From: Rutidosis leptorrhynchoides
Taxonomy: Eukaryota > Streptophyta > Magnoliopsida > Asterales > Asteraceae
Direction of reading: 5' to 3'
DNA length: 64,000 nt
Assembly: GCF_046630445.1 (NCBI RefSeq)
Contig: NC_092343.1
Span: 136,021,501-136,085,500, forward strand
Each line of letters opens with the position of its first letter. Positions within the stretch are counted from its first letter, which is position 1. The notes beneath the pieces are model-generated. The model worked only from the letters and a program-made list of their open reading frames with translations. It ran no database searches and was not told the origin of the DNA. A program made the translations under genes and the position numbers. Positions 42,356 to 54,995 of this stretch are shown one piece after another.

Positions 42356-42504
42356 TCGGTTGTTTTATACACCGATGGTGGGGTCGTAAGGACCATATCG
42401 TGTGATCTATTGGTTGTTTGATACACCAACGGTGGGGTCGTAAGGACCATGTTGTGGGAACTATCAGTTGTTTTATACACCGATGGTGGGGTCGTGAGGA
42501 CCAT
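42356..42504 (+). repeat. Hairpin array 2 in Gypsy-1 interior (three units of about 54 bp)
   Basis: Each unit has a first hairpin around TGTTTTATAC and a second, GGTC/GACC, around GTAAG. The first stem is TCGGT/ACCGA in unit 1 and TTGGT/ACCAA in unit 2, a compensated change. In unit 3 it is TCAGT/ACCGA, with one mismatch. Confidence 0.75.
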
Positions 42505-43050
42505 GTTGTATGATTAGTGAGGCGATAGCCGTGCTTCACTCACGTGTTGTTACGGGTGTGACAATAGTCGATTTTGTACACCTTGGGATTTGCGTTTCCA
42601 TAGTGGTTTTGGGCGCTATAGGTTTTAGCCGTTGGATTAAGATGTTACGGTAGTTGCGTATTGGTTGTATTGTGCACTACAAGGGATGTTTAGTGATTGG
42701 TGTTATCCGTCAGGATTCGTTTGGTTCGGTCTTCATCGTTTCAGATTGTTGACCTTAGGTTGAGACTTGGTTGCTTTTAGCGTTGTACTAGGTAAGGGTA
42801 CGCTAAGGGGTTGATATCCCGGTACGAGATTGGTTGAGTTTTCCCGATGTTAGGGAATGAGCATGGTTTTAGTGCTCGGATTGTGGATTTGATAAATCGC
42901 GGGTGACGATTTAGTTGTTAAAGGCATTTCAGTGGGAAGAATTGCTTAGGAAAGTCGGTTGGGACTTATGTTTGAGGACCGTGAAGTGTGGTCCGTTTGG
43001 TTAAGTGACGAGGATCACGAGGATGTGATCGAATCTAAGTGGGGGAGAGT
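42505..43050 (+). other. Gypsy-1 interior, 3' part, non-coding
   Basis: No coding similarity. It ends with the purine-rich AAGTGGGGGAGAG tract directly before the 3' LTR, the expected plus-strand primer. Confidence 0.6.
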
Positions 43051-45365
43051 TGTAACACCCCGTTTTTCCCCGTACATGACTTATAGGTGTAAAGTGTGCG
43101 TACGACTAGTTTACGGATGGTTCAAAGCATACTCTCATGTTGAAGTTAGTACGTGAGAAAAATGAATCAGGGAAAGCAGAGTGTCGCGGCACGACAAATG
43201 GAGCCACGGCGCGGTGTTTCGAAAGAATCCAGATCAGAAGTTAGTTATAAAATGATCCCAGACTTAGTCAAATGTCGCGGCGCGACATTTATGGCCGCGG
43301 CGTGGCATACTGCACGAACTGGCACCAGATTCTTGTAATTTTAAATGAAGTTCAAGGGCATTATAGTCTTTTCATGTTTGAGCCAGATATGAGGCTTTAA
43401 CCTCATCCACTCATTCATTTTCCTAATTTCATTTTCCTTTTCTTTTCATTTTTCTCTCAAAACTCAAACACCCATTTGATTTCAAAGGGATTTTTGGAAA
43501 GGAAGAAGCGGGATTTGATCTTTGGCGTAGTTGACTAGGTTGTTCTCCTCGTTCTTAGCTATACGGTGATACTAGTGGTAAGCTCTAACTCCGAATTTCA
43601 TTTTCGTGTTCATCATTCAAATTTGGGGCTTTTGATTGTATGATTCATAGATGGAACCCATTTAGTTGTTAATTGGAGATTAACACCAAGATTCGGGTTT
43701 ATAAGTGTTAAAGGCGGGTTTTGGGTTGGTTAATGATTTAACCATGTTTAAGACTTGTAAATGGTGTATAATCACTAGTATTAGTGATTATTGATGATGT
43801 GGAGACCTTTAGGGTTCTTGTGGTTGACTAACTTTGACTAGAGTCGAAATTAGGGTTTGTTGAGGATTATAACCCGAATGTCGATTCGTTGAGGTTTGTA
43901 AACTTAAAATGGATTAAGTTGAAGTATAAAACCGAGTTAAACATGTTTTGGTGTCAAAACTTGTAATTGGTGAGACTTTGACTTTATGGGTCAAAATTAG
44001 GGTTTATGGGCGATTTTGAGAACGATAAGTGTTTAACACTTGTGTTCGGGTTTAATTTGCATATTAGGACCATTATCACTTGTGTTAGTGATTATTGGTT
44101 AGTTTGGGCGCGGTTTGTCCTTGGAAGTGCATTTGGGTCGAATTTGCACTAAGTGTCAAATTGGGTTGGTTTGTAAATCCAATCTAAGTGTGTTGTTGAA
44201 TTTGTGATAATGGATTAGGTACTTTCCATTGACGAGTTGCGGATTACTTGGAAGCATTTCTTCAAGGCGACAAGGTGAGTGTTAATATCCTATATGCATA
44301 TGTATGTGTAGGATGGGTGTGGGTCGGGTGAAGTGATTCTCGACTATTAGAGCTCACTTCACATATAGGTTGATTTGATGGACTTTGGTATGAGTCCAAT
44401 TGGCACGGTTGTGCGTTTTGGTTGACCACCTTTGGCGAGGAACACGTTTGTGTGTACGTTATCACACGTGGTTGCGATTTGGATGTTATAACCCCAATGG
44501 CGAAGGGTTAATTTGTCGTGATGTGGATAACCCCGATGTGGTGGATTTTATAATCCCATGACCGTGGGTTTGAATTGGAGAAGTGGATCACGAGTTCGGA
44601 TTCACGATGACACGTGTAGTTCGGTCATCTTATTGGAAATGAATCTCGTGTAGTTTAGATTCATGGTGACTCGTGTAGTTCGGTCATCTTATTGAGGTAG
44701 TAATCTCGTGTAGTTTCGGATTACTAAGGCTCGTGTAGTTCGGCCAACCTCGATGTTGTGAAGATAGTAATCTCGTGTGGGTTCGGATTACTAAGGCTCG
44801 TGTAGCTCGGCCAATCTTCATTGTGGCGTTTTGGTATTCGGTAATGGGTTAAGGGGTTAACCTTATTCGTTTTATATTGTTCTTTGTATATTAATGTAAT
44901 GTTGTGTTGTAGCTAACCCTCCGGGTGTAGCTTATTGGTGTTGTTCACATCGTCGTTGGTGAACTTACACCTTGTTGATATCTTTAGCTTGTTGCTTAGA
45001 GATAGTACGGCATGCTTAGTGTAGTTGCCTTATTCATGGATGATTCGGTATGCGGTATTTGATATTTGTGTGGCGTGTCCATTTTATACATATATATGTA
45101 TGTAGTATGTTATCATTCACTAAGCGTTAGCTTACCCTCTCGTTGTTGCTATTTTTATAGGATCGCATGCTTGGCGGCTCGGGTAAGCTTGGGGATTAGA
45201 GATCTTGGCTAGGTTGCTTAGAAGATCTTGCTTTTGTACTCGATTAGGATTTGGGTAGCGTAGTCCCAAATCACCATGCTCGATTTTGTTGGAAACTAAA
45301 CTAGTCGGTCGTGTATGTCCGTTTGGACAATTAATTAATGTATTAAATGTTTTAAGGTTTATTAA
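43051..45365 (+). repeat. Gypsy-1 3' LTR, interrupted at its end
   Basis: Collinear with 28154-29361 plus 38053 onward, about 97-98% identical by eye. Collinearity stops at 45365, where the Gypsy-3 LTR begins; the last 125 bp or so should lie beyond Gypsy-3. Confidence 0.9.
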
Positions 45366-48261
45366 TGAAATGTCCTATTCTTATTGATTAAAAACGTTCC
45401 ATATTAATTGATTTCGTTGCGAGGTTTTGACCTCTGTATGAGACGTTTTTCAAAGACTGCATTCATTTTAAAACAAACCATAACCTTTATTTCATCAATA
45501 GGGGTTTAAAAAGCTTTACGTAGATTATCAAATAATGATAATCTAAAATATCCCGTTTACACGCGACCATTACATAATGGTTTACAATACAAATATGTTA
45601 CAACGAAATAAGTTTCTTGAATGCAGTTTTTACACAATATCATACAAGCATGGACTCCAAATCTCGTCCTTATTTAAGTATGCGACAGCGGAAGCTCTTA
45701 ATAATCACCTGAGAATAAACATGCTTAAAACGTCAACAAAAATGTTGGTGAGTTATAGGTTTAACCTATATATCATCAAATTATAATAATAGACCACAAG
45801 ATTTCATATTTCAATACACATCCCATACATAGAGATAAAAATCATTCATATGGTGATCACCTGGTAACCGACATTAACAAGATGCATATATAAGAATATC
45901 CCCATCATTTCCGGGACACCCTTCGGATATGATATAAATTTCGAAGTACTAAAGCATCCGGTACTTTGGATAGGGTTTGTTAGGCCCAATAGATCTATCT
46001 TTAGGATTCGCGTCAATTAGGGTGTCTGTTCCCTAATTCTTAGATTACCAGACTTAATAAAAAGGGGCATATTCGATTTCGATAATTCAACCATAGAATG
46101 TAGTATCACGTACTTGTGTCTATTTTGTAAATCATTTATAAAACCTGCATGTATTCTCATCCCAAAAATATTAGATTTTAAAAGTGGGACTATAACTCAC
46201 TTTTACAGATTTTTACTTCGTCGGGAAGTAAGACATGGCCACTGGTCGATTCACGAACCTATAACAAATATGTACATATATATCAAAGTATGTTCAAAAT
46301 ATATTTACAAAACTTTTAATACATTTTGATGTTTTAAGTTTATTAAGTCAGCTGTTCTCGTTAGTAACCTACAACTAGTTGTCCACAGTTAGATGTACAG
46401 AAATAAATCGATATATATTATCTTGAATCAATCCACGACCCAGTGTATACATATCTCAATATTGATCACAACTTAAACTATATATATTTTGGAATCAACC
46501 TCAACCCTGTATAGCTAACTCCAACATTCACATATAGAGTGTCTATGGTTGTTCCGAAATATATATAGATGTGTCGACATGATAGGTCGAAACATTGTAT
46601 ACGTGTCTATGGTATCTCAAGATTACATAATATACAATACAAGTTGATTAAGTTATGGTTGGAATAGATTTGTTACCAATTTTCACGTAGCTAAAATGAG
46701 TAGTTTTTACCAATTTTGTTTTGCTCGCCATTTCTTCGTTTCTAATCCGTTTTAAGTGATTTAAGCGGCCACGGTTTCGTATTGAACTTGACTTTATGAA
46801 ACTAAACATAAAAGGTATAGGTTTTTAGTCGGAAATACAAGTTACAAGTCATTTTTGAAAGAGGTAGTCATTTCCGTCGAAAGAACGACATCTTGATGAC
46901 TGTTTTGAAAAACATACTTTCACTTTGAGTTTAATCATGATTTTTGGATATGGTTTCATGTTCATAAGAAAAATCATTTTCCCAGAAGTATAGCTTTTAA
47001 ATCAAAGTTTTTCATAGTTTTTAATTATCCAAATCAAAACAGCCCCCGGTTGTAACTACGACGGCGTAAATCCGGTTTTATGGTGTTTATCGTGTTTCTG
47101 GGTTTTAAATCATTAAGTTAGAATATCATATAGATAAAGATAATGTGTATAGTTGATTTTAAAAGTGTAGTTAGAAGGATTAACTTTATTTGCGAACAAG
47201 TTTAGAATTAACTAAACTATGTTCTAGTGATTACTAGTTTACCACTTTGAATATGATAGCTTTTTATGTATGAATCGAATGATGTTATGAACATCATTAC
47301 TACCTTAAGTTCCTTGGATAAACCTACTGGAAAAGAAAAAAATGGATCTAGCTTCAACGGATCCTTGGATGGCTCGAAGTTCTTGAAGCAGAATCATGAC
47401 ACGAAAACAAGTTCAAGTAAGATCATCACTTGAAATAAGATTGTTATAGTTATAGAAATTGAACCAAAGTTTGAATATGATTATTACCTTGTATTAGAAT
47501 GATAACCTACTGTAAGAAACAAAGATTTCTTAAGGTTGGATGATCACCTTACAAGATTGAAAGTGAGCTAGCAAACTTGAAAGTATTCTTGATTTTATGT
47601 AACTAGAACTTGTAGAATTTATGAAGAACACTTAGAACTTGAAGTTAGAACTTGAGAGAGATCAATTAGATGAAGAAAATTGAAGAATGAAAGTGTTTGT
47701 AGGTGTTTTTGGTTGTTGGTGTATGGATTAGATATAAAGGATATGTAATTTTGTTTTCATGTAAATAAGTCATGAATGATTACTCATATTTTTGTAATTT
47801 TATGAGATATTTCATGCTAGTTTCTAAATGATAGTTCCCACATGTGTTAGGTGACTCACATGGGCTTCTAAGAACTAATCATTGGAGTGTATATACTAAT
47901 ATTACATACATCTAAAAGCTATGTATTGTACGAGTACGAATACGGGTGCATACGAGTAGAATTGTTGATGAAACTGAACGAGGATGTAATTGTTAGCATT
48001 TTTGTTAAGTAGAAGTATTTTGATAAGTGTCTTGAAGTCTTTCAAAAGAGTATTAATACATATTAAAACACTACATGTATATACATTTTAACCGAGTCGT
48101 TAAGTCATCGTTAGTCGTTACATGTAAGTGTTGTTTTGAAACCTTTAGGTTAACGATCTTGTTAAATGTTGTTAACCCAATGTTTATAATATCAAATGAG
48201 ATTTTAAATTATTATATTATCATAATATTATGATGTACGAATATCTCTTAATATGATATAT
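45366..48261 (-). repeat. Gypsy-3 3' LTR, left part
   Basis: 2.9 kb, non-coding. It contains the module shared with Gypsy-2 and LARD-1 at 45682-45780 and a block at 46488-46608 that recurs in the LARD-1 interior. It ends with TATAT, the target site of LARD-1. Confidence 0.85.
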
Positions 48262-50361
48262 TGTAACAATCCGGAAATTTCCGACCAAATTTAAACTTTA
48301 AACTCTATATGTTTCCGACACGATAAGCAAAAACCTGTAATATTGAGTCTAGAAAGTTTGAAATCTATATTTGGATAATTAGTTACCCTTTTGACCATGC
48401 CTGACGATTCACGAACAATTATGTGTATTAGATATAACACTTTACATGAACGTATTTGTTTTAATGAGTGATATAATTAAAATTTGGGATTTTTAGGAAC
48501 ACTTTTATATCCCAACTGTTTAGCAATGAACCACGTTATCGCACAATCCGTAAAAAAAAAATTTTCGGTTGATGAAATTAAAATATTAGGCTGCTTGACT
48601 GTTTATTTTGCACATTTCCTGAATTCTTGATATTATTGATGTTAGGTGTAGTCCACTTGCAATTTTATATATTTATCTTTGTTTGTCACTGCATTCATAT
48701 TCATAGATATAGATACAAGGGATATACATATATGTATCTCGTATCTTCATTTAAAAACCTACAAACACTCAAACACTCAAACAATCCAAATATCTATCTT
48801 TGTTTCGTTACAACTGCAACCAAAACCCACACTGATCCACAACCCACCACATATCTATCGAACCAACCACGGCTACCCTCATTCTCCACTATCCACAATC
48901 GAAGACCACTTTCTGTTGTTTCTTCCATGTACTAAATCACGACACTACCTTCTTTCAGGCTTCCACCTCACAATCTCCATCTCCACCACCAGAGCACCAC
49001 CCACAACTATCGTATCTCTTTCTCTCTCCCTCTCTTCATCTTCAACCTCACAACCACCTTATACCACCTTGTTTCATTTTTCAATCACCATATACAACCG
49101 CCTTCGATCAACCGTTCACCTCCACCATATTTCCACTAGATCACAACCATCAACCACCCACATCCACCACCTTTGTTATCATCGCTGCAGTTCTTTTCTG
49201 TTTCTAATTCCTTTGAACAAGACCTACTGCTACGCTGCTATAATACTTGTTTTCACTGCTACTGTTCGACAAAGGGTATCATCAAAACCCACTTGTTCTA
49301 TCTACTATTCAAACGAAACCCTTTTAAAACAAACCACAGAATCACCAAAAACTTAACACCAACGAAGTTTCTGTTGCAGTTTTCCTTGAACAACAAAACC
49401 GCTATCTTTTACTCTTGTTAATCCCAAAACATACTCAAACTATCTATGTTTTGATACTCGATTACTGCAGCTATTTCTGTTCTTCTTCTGTTAACACAAA
49501 CAAACTTCAACCACCACCTGCAATTATCGAATAACCCACCTCAACACAACATGAACTCTCTCTCTAACCCTCTCTAAATTACATATACATATACCTAGAT
49601 ATGCACCGTATGAAATCCCAAACGAACCACCATGTTTAAACTTAACCCAAAACCCAATCTAAACCGTCACCAATATAATACTTAAAAACATTCGATTTTT
49701 TTTTCTACTCTTGTTTCTGCCGTCTGTCGCCACTCAACCCACCACCACGACCCATCATGAAATACGGCGTACCTGATATGCTATAAACCACCATCACCGA
49801 ACTCATATAATTCACTGCAGTTTCTATTTCTCTTTAGCTATAAACGATTGAGAAGGAGATGATATTTAAGACCCTACTTAGATATTTATTTGGTTTTACA
49901 AATCATCATTATTAAAGTTAGGTAATCTGTCTAATTGATTATGATAATGGAGCATTACCTAATGATGATGAGTCTGAGGGAAAAAGGGGACCGACGGCTA
50001 TAACTTTTTTTTTTTTTTTATTAAACGTAAAAACAGGCTAAAGATTTATCGGGCTACTGGGTATTTATAATATGGACTGTTATAATCCAGCCATTTGGGC
50101 CGTGGACTAAGTTAATTAATTGGGCCGAGACTTAGTTGTTTATTGGGCCGATGGACTTCAATGATAAGAGTAAACAGGTTACGGGTTTAATAAATATAGA
50201 AGTGGTATTATAACAGAAAATTGGGATGGTTCAGATGGTTAGGAGTGTTGTGGTGGAAGCTAGAGGTTGTGGGTTCAATCCTTATTATGGGCAAATTTTT
50301 TTTAGGAAAGCTTTCCAAAAAGGGTATACACTTTAATACTTTCAATTATTATTATTATTAA

Positions 50362-50410
<49 letters not shown>

Positions 50411-51491
50411 AAACAAAATTTGTATTATTGATAAAATTAACATTTTTTTTTATAAAAAGAAAATAGATATTATAGATTAGATATAAACATTAGATATTTA
50501 CAAGTACATATAAGAAGTATATTACGTTTACTAATAAAATATTTTTCTTGATCACTTACATTTTAATATAACTTGAATTTACTGAAAATATTATCATATT
50601 AAAAAGTATGTGTATTTAAAAAAAAAAAACAATATTAATACTAGGTATTTATTTTAAAATATTTTAATAAAGTATATAACATATTATTATGATTAATTGT
50701 AAAATACATAAAAATAAATATATTTAAGTAATTATTAATACTAAATATAATATCACAAGTATATTACTAATATTAAAATATATATTTATTTGAATATTAA
50801 TATATGTGTTAAACTGATATAGGTTCGTGAATCCGAGGCCAACCTTATACTTGTTCAATGATATTATATGTATTTTTACTACAAAATACATTAGGTGAGT
50901 ATATAGATCCCTTTTAAACTCTAAATATTTTTGGGCTGAGAATACATGTATTTTATGTTTTACGTTATGGACACAAGTAACTGAAAATATATTTTACGTT
51001 GAGTTGTACCACTGGCATACTTCCCTGTAGCTTGGTAACTAATATTTACAGCAGTATTGTAAACGCGAATCCTGTTGATAGATCTATCGGGCCTGACAAC
51101 CCCAACCGGACTGGACGACCAGTATTCAACGGTTGCACAGTACTTCGTTTCGTGACTACACTTGGTACAGTGTAGTAAGATTTCATAATAAAGGGAATAT
51201 GCGACGTGATTAAATGTTAAGTATGGTTACCAAGTGCTCAACCACTTAGAATATTTTTATTAAAATGTTTAACTATATGAAATCTTGTGGTCCATAGTTA
51301 TAACGCTGCTAGCATCAAACCTATATATCTCACCAACTTTATGTTGACATTTTAAAGCATGTTATTCTCAGGTACAAGTTGAGTCTTCCGCTGTGCATTT
51401 ACTCATGATAAGGACATTACTTGGAGTCGATCATCGCGATGAGACCAGATATTGATGATTTCGTCCAGGGGGGCTTGGACGGGGTTTGACA
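48262..51491 (+). repeat. LARD-1 5' LTR
   Basis: 3230 bp. It contains a pyrimidine- and CCA-rich stretch (48750-49560) whose open frames are low-complexity, a tRNA-derived SINE with a (TTA)n tail (50223-50410), an AT-rich block, and the shared module at 51285-51395. Confidence 0.9.
50223..50410 (+). mobile_element. tRNA-derived SINE inside LARD-1 5' LTR
   Basis: The start GGGATGGTTCAGATGGTTAGG fits a Pol III A box and GGTTGTGGGTTCAATCC about 40 bp later a B box. The body ends in a (TTA)n tail (50345-50410). AACAGAAAATT before it and AAACAAAATTT after the tail are similar and may be a decayed target duplication. Family not recognised. Confidence 0.6.
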
Positions 51492-51494
51492 GAA

Positions 51495-51506
51495 TGGTAT
51501 CAGAGC
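51495..51506 (+). promoter_or_regulatory. Primer binding site of LARD-1
   Basis: TGGTATCAGAGC, three bases after the 5' LTR. Confidence 0.92.
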
Positions 51507-54500
51507 GGTGGTCTTAGCGAACCAGGCCTTGCATTAGTGTGTCTGATTAGTAGTTGTTAGGATACATTAATGAGTCTGGACTTCGACCATGTTTATATGT
51601 CAAAAGTTTTGCTTATCACATCTAGTCGGAAATCATCTGTTTATCATCCCTAGGGAATTTCCTGCTTATAATTCATAAGTCTAGACACGACTTACTGCAT
51701 TTAGTGCATCGATAGTGTATAGAAAAAAAAAAAAAATTCATATCTTAGCGCATCCGTAGCCTTGCCTGACATATGCCGTAGGTTCCTCTGTAGTCTACGA
51801 AATCTTTAGAATTATATATTCTATATAGTTAGAATATCATCCGATATTCGAAATTCATTTCACATCGAAGATCCATTCCATTCATCAAATTGCTCACATG
51901 GCGATGAACCTGAAGCACTTACCGGCGAACCTATTCGAACCACCATTTTTTTTTTCTTTCATTTTTAGAGTATCTCGTCACGATTATATACTATCCCATA
52001 TTACGAATTTTATCCATCCGCTCGCTTCAACCGCCAATCATCCTGGTGTACTAGCAGAAATTAACGAACTTCGCGCTCGCGTGACGGCTTTGGAAAACAT
52101 GGTGTGAAGGTTACAAACACCACCAGCAGCACCGGCAGTATAATCAGTACCGTCAACAACATCAACATCGCAAGCTTCGGTACCAACAGCATCACCGACA
52201 TCAACGGCATCATCAACACCAACAGTACCCTTATCATCCCTAAACCATAACCGCGCCGTAACTCTCAACATCACAATCTGTACCTCGAATACCAACATTA
52301 CACGCCTCAATATCATCATCTGTATGAACTTCGTTCTACACATTGATCTACATCGACTATCTTCGCTTTACGTATCATTCTACCTCATTTTCCTCGTCCG
52401 ATATGATGATTATGTAATTTCTAAAGTTTTAGAGATTATGTAATCTAGTATTAACGATAAATCAGATGAGTTTTTGACTCCTTAAATCCATGATTACATC
52501 TGAAGAAAATATATATGCAAGTATATTTTCATAAAAATTGTAATTAAAAATTTCTTTCGTACAAACTGTTAATGATGAAAATATTTTAACGGGTGGGTAG
52601 TACCCGAGGAATATTTAGATTTCACATTAATAAGTTACACTGTACATTCTTCGAATCCGATTCAACGGTCATTTGTTATTCTATTTACAACCACCGATAT
52701 ACATATCCGTTCACTGCAGAATAACCATTTTCATTCAAAATTCATATTTGGATTTTGACCTATAAGAATCCAACAAGTGGCATAATGAAGAAAACATTGG
52801 ATATAATAAAAATTGTTAGAAACAAACGGATTAACTAATTGAAATTTGGTTAGGATTCCACGCTAACTGTTCCGGCTAACTGTTCCCAGCTAACTGATTA
52901 ACATTTAATTTATCGCAATTTACATTCTCGCAATTTTATTTATCGTCATTTAAATTCTGTTATTTACTTTTACGCACTTTAAACGGGACACGTATGCAAG
53001 GTTTCGACTTATCATATCGACCCATCTATATATATATTTCGGAACAACCATAGACACTCTATATGTGAAGGTGGGAGTTGGCTATACAGGGTCGGAGTTG
53101 ATTCCAAAATATATATATACTTTGAGTTGTGATCGACACCGAGACCGGTACACGGGTCACGATACGTATTAATTATGTATATTAAATTATATATGAATAT
53201 ATTGAACTGTTGAACTATTGGACAATCGCACTATTAGACTGCCAACTTTGGGACAATTAAAATGAATTAAAATGCTGATTATAACATATGAAACTAAACA
53301 ATTCTTCAAGTTTGCCACTTGATTTCATCTCAAACCTTATTTGTACCTCAACAGTTACAATCCGCGTTCAAACCTATCATGATTCTTAAAAACACCTCGA
53401 TTGAGAAGTTGAACCAGCCGCATCTCGTCTACGAAAGAAAGATTTATGCATACAGATTTGCACCTGAAAAACCTTCGAAACATAAGTTATAGTTAAAACG
53501 TATTCGCGTCGAATTCCTTATCATACATTATCAAAAACAATCATACAATTCAAGAAGCTAATTTTGTCACAGCTCCACTTCGACTTCTCAGTGAGACTAC
53601 TCCTACTATAACCTCGATATTTATACCTTGTCCTTTCGACGTCATTACCGGAGAACCTTTTATAACATCATCAGCAGACGTACCAGCAACTCGTTATCTC
53701 TTTGGCGAAATCCACAATTGGTATTTTGAAAATCTCGTAGAAATTCTCCCAGTTATACCGAAAACGTCTATCCCTAAGAATTTCATACTTCGAATGTGAA
53801 GATTCTGAAAAACACTCTGAACAGCGAACTAATTCTTGAAATGCTGATGAAGCAGCAAAAACTGTAAACGACTTTAACAGTCAAAAGTTTGACGATAAAG
53901 TACAGTGTGTTGGAAAAGCTCAGAAAAAGAGAAGGGTTAGAACTGAAAAACGGATTGAGCAAAGTATGAAGGAGACCGTAGACAAATCGTGAAAACTGAA
54001 CCTGCTTTCAAAGAATACAAATGATTCCGTGCCTGCTGAAACCGTTAGTAAGAACCCTATCCCTCATTCTAAACCTTCCCAGACAAATCTTCCCAGACAA
54101 ATCTTCCTTGTTATCCATCGACGATAGAAAATCTAAGATATCATCGTGCCCTTTATTATAAATATCCTCAATATTTCTGAAGATATTTTCACAACTATTC
54201 CCATCTGCGATCATTTATCTCTCCGTAATATCTGCGTTACAATATAAAAGAAACTGTGTTAGTTTCTAAATTTTGAAACCTTCGAAATTAAAGTATGAAT
54301 GTTTTGAAGTAATGTTGGGAATTGATGCATGAATTAGTATAATATAATGAAACTTGATCAACTTCATTATATTACAGTAAGTCATGTTAAGTTTCTAATG
54401 GAATGTGATGATTCACAGTACAGTCATCATGTGCCATGTTACAAGGCTCTTACATTCTATCCAATTTCCAAACATATCGAGAACATATAGTTCAATCTTC

Positions 54501-54995
54501 TCTTTTGAATTCTGGTAATTTGATAAATCAAAATAGCGCTATTACCATTTCTATCTTAGAGCATTAACTATGTTCATTTCGAATTTTATACCTACGCATT
54601 CCGAATCATTGTTCGCTTGACTCGAGGACGGGAAGGAGGTGGATTTATAGTGAAATAACCGACATAGAAATCGAAACAGATTGCCACATTAAATCAAAGA
54701 AGATTCTGATCTTTAAAGAGCTAAATCTTGTTACATAAGATTTTCTTTAAATCCCTTAAATTCTAGAAATCAATCCTAATCACGTCATCGGTTAAAACAA
54801 TTCCATATTCACTTATTTCATTCTTTTGTGATAGCTTTACTCGTGTGCTTCACATGATCGAATCGTTTTATCCATATCTATCAATAATAATAAAACTTCA
54901 TTATTACCTCCTATTCGTCATGAAAGCATTCCTATTATTATTCATGACAACCTCTACCAAATTTCGGGGACGAAATTTCTTTAACGGGTGGGTAC
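51507..54995 (+). other. LARD-1 interior, non-coding
   Basis: No retroviral domain is recognisable. A 69-codon frame at 51898-52107 ends in a short coiled-coil-like ALAEINELRARVTALE-type stretch and could be a gag N-terminal relic. It is followed by stops and a CA/AC-rich low-complexity block (52100-52330). A block at 52983-53130 is the reverse complement of Gypsy-3 LTR sequence 46488-46608. A small tandem duplication of TTCCCAGACAAATC is at 54087-54113. The last 40 bp include TTTCGGGGACGAAATTTCT, the pre-LTR word also seen in Gypsy-2 and Gypsy-3. Confidence 0.7.

Larger units (their letters stand above)
28154..45365 (+). mobile_element. Gypsy-1: gag-only LTR retrotransposon (outer element of the nest)
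   Basis: LTRs of about 2.4 kb start TGTAACACCCCG (28154 and 43051); the 5' LTR ends TTACA at 39282. The 5' LTR is split by Gypsy-2 at 29361/38053 and the 3' LTR by Gypsy-3 at 45365, so the last 125 bp or so are outside the window. The primer site TGGTATCAGAGC is at 39285-39296 and a GTGGGGGAGAG polypurine tract precedes 43051. The 3.77-kb interior has one complete gag (39724-40665) and then 2.4 kb with tandem hairpin arrays and no pol similarity. This fits the TR-GAG class of non-autonomous elements. Confidence 0.85.

Noticed and set aside
41772-42504. Regular repeats with spacers, superficially like a CRISPR array
   Set aside because: The repeats diverge, pair internally and lie inside a plant LTR retrotransposon. 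They do not show identical repeats separated by unique spacers of constant length, and the host is a eukaryote.
48627-49421. Open frames of 80-225 codons in the LARD-1 LTR (repeated at 55361-56147)
   Set aside because: Composition is CCA/ACC and T/C-rich low complexity, overlapping frames are open in parallel, and no domain is recognisable. They lie in an LTR and differ between the two copies, so they are not called as genes.
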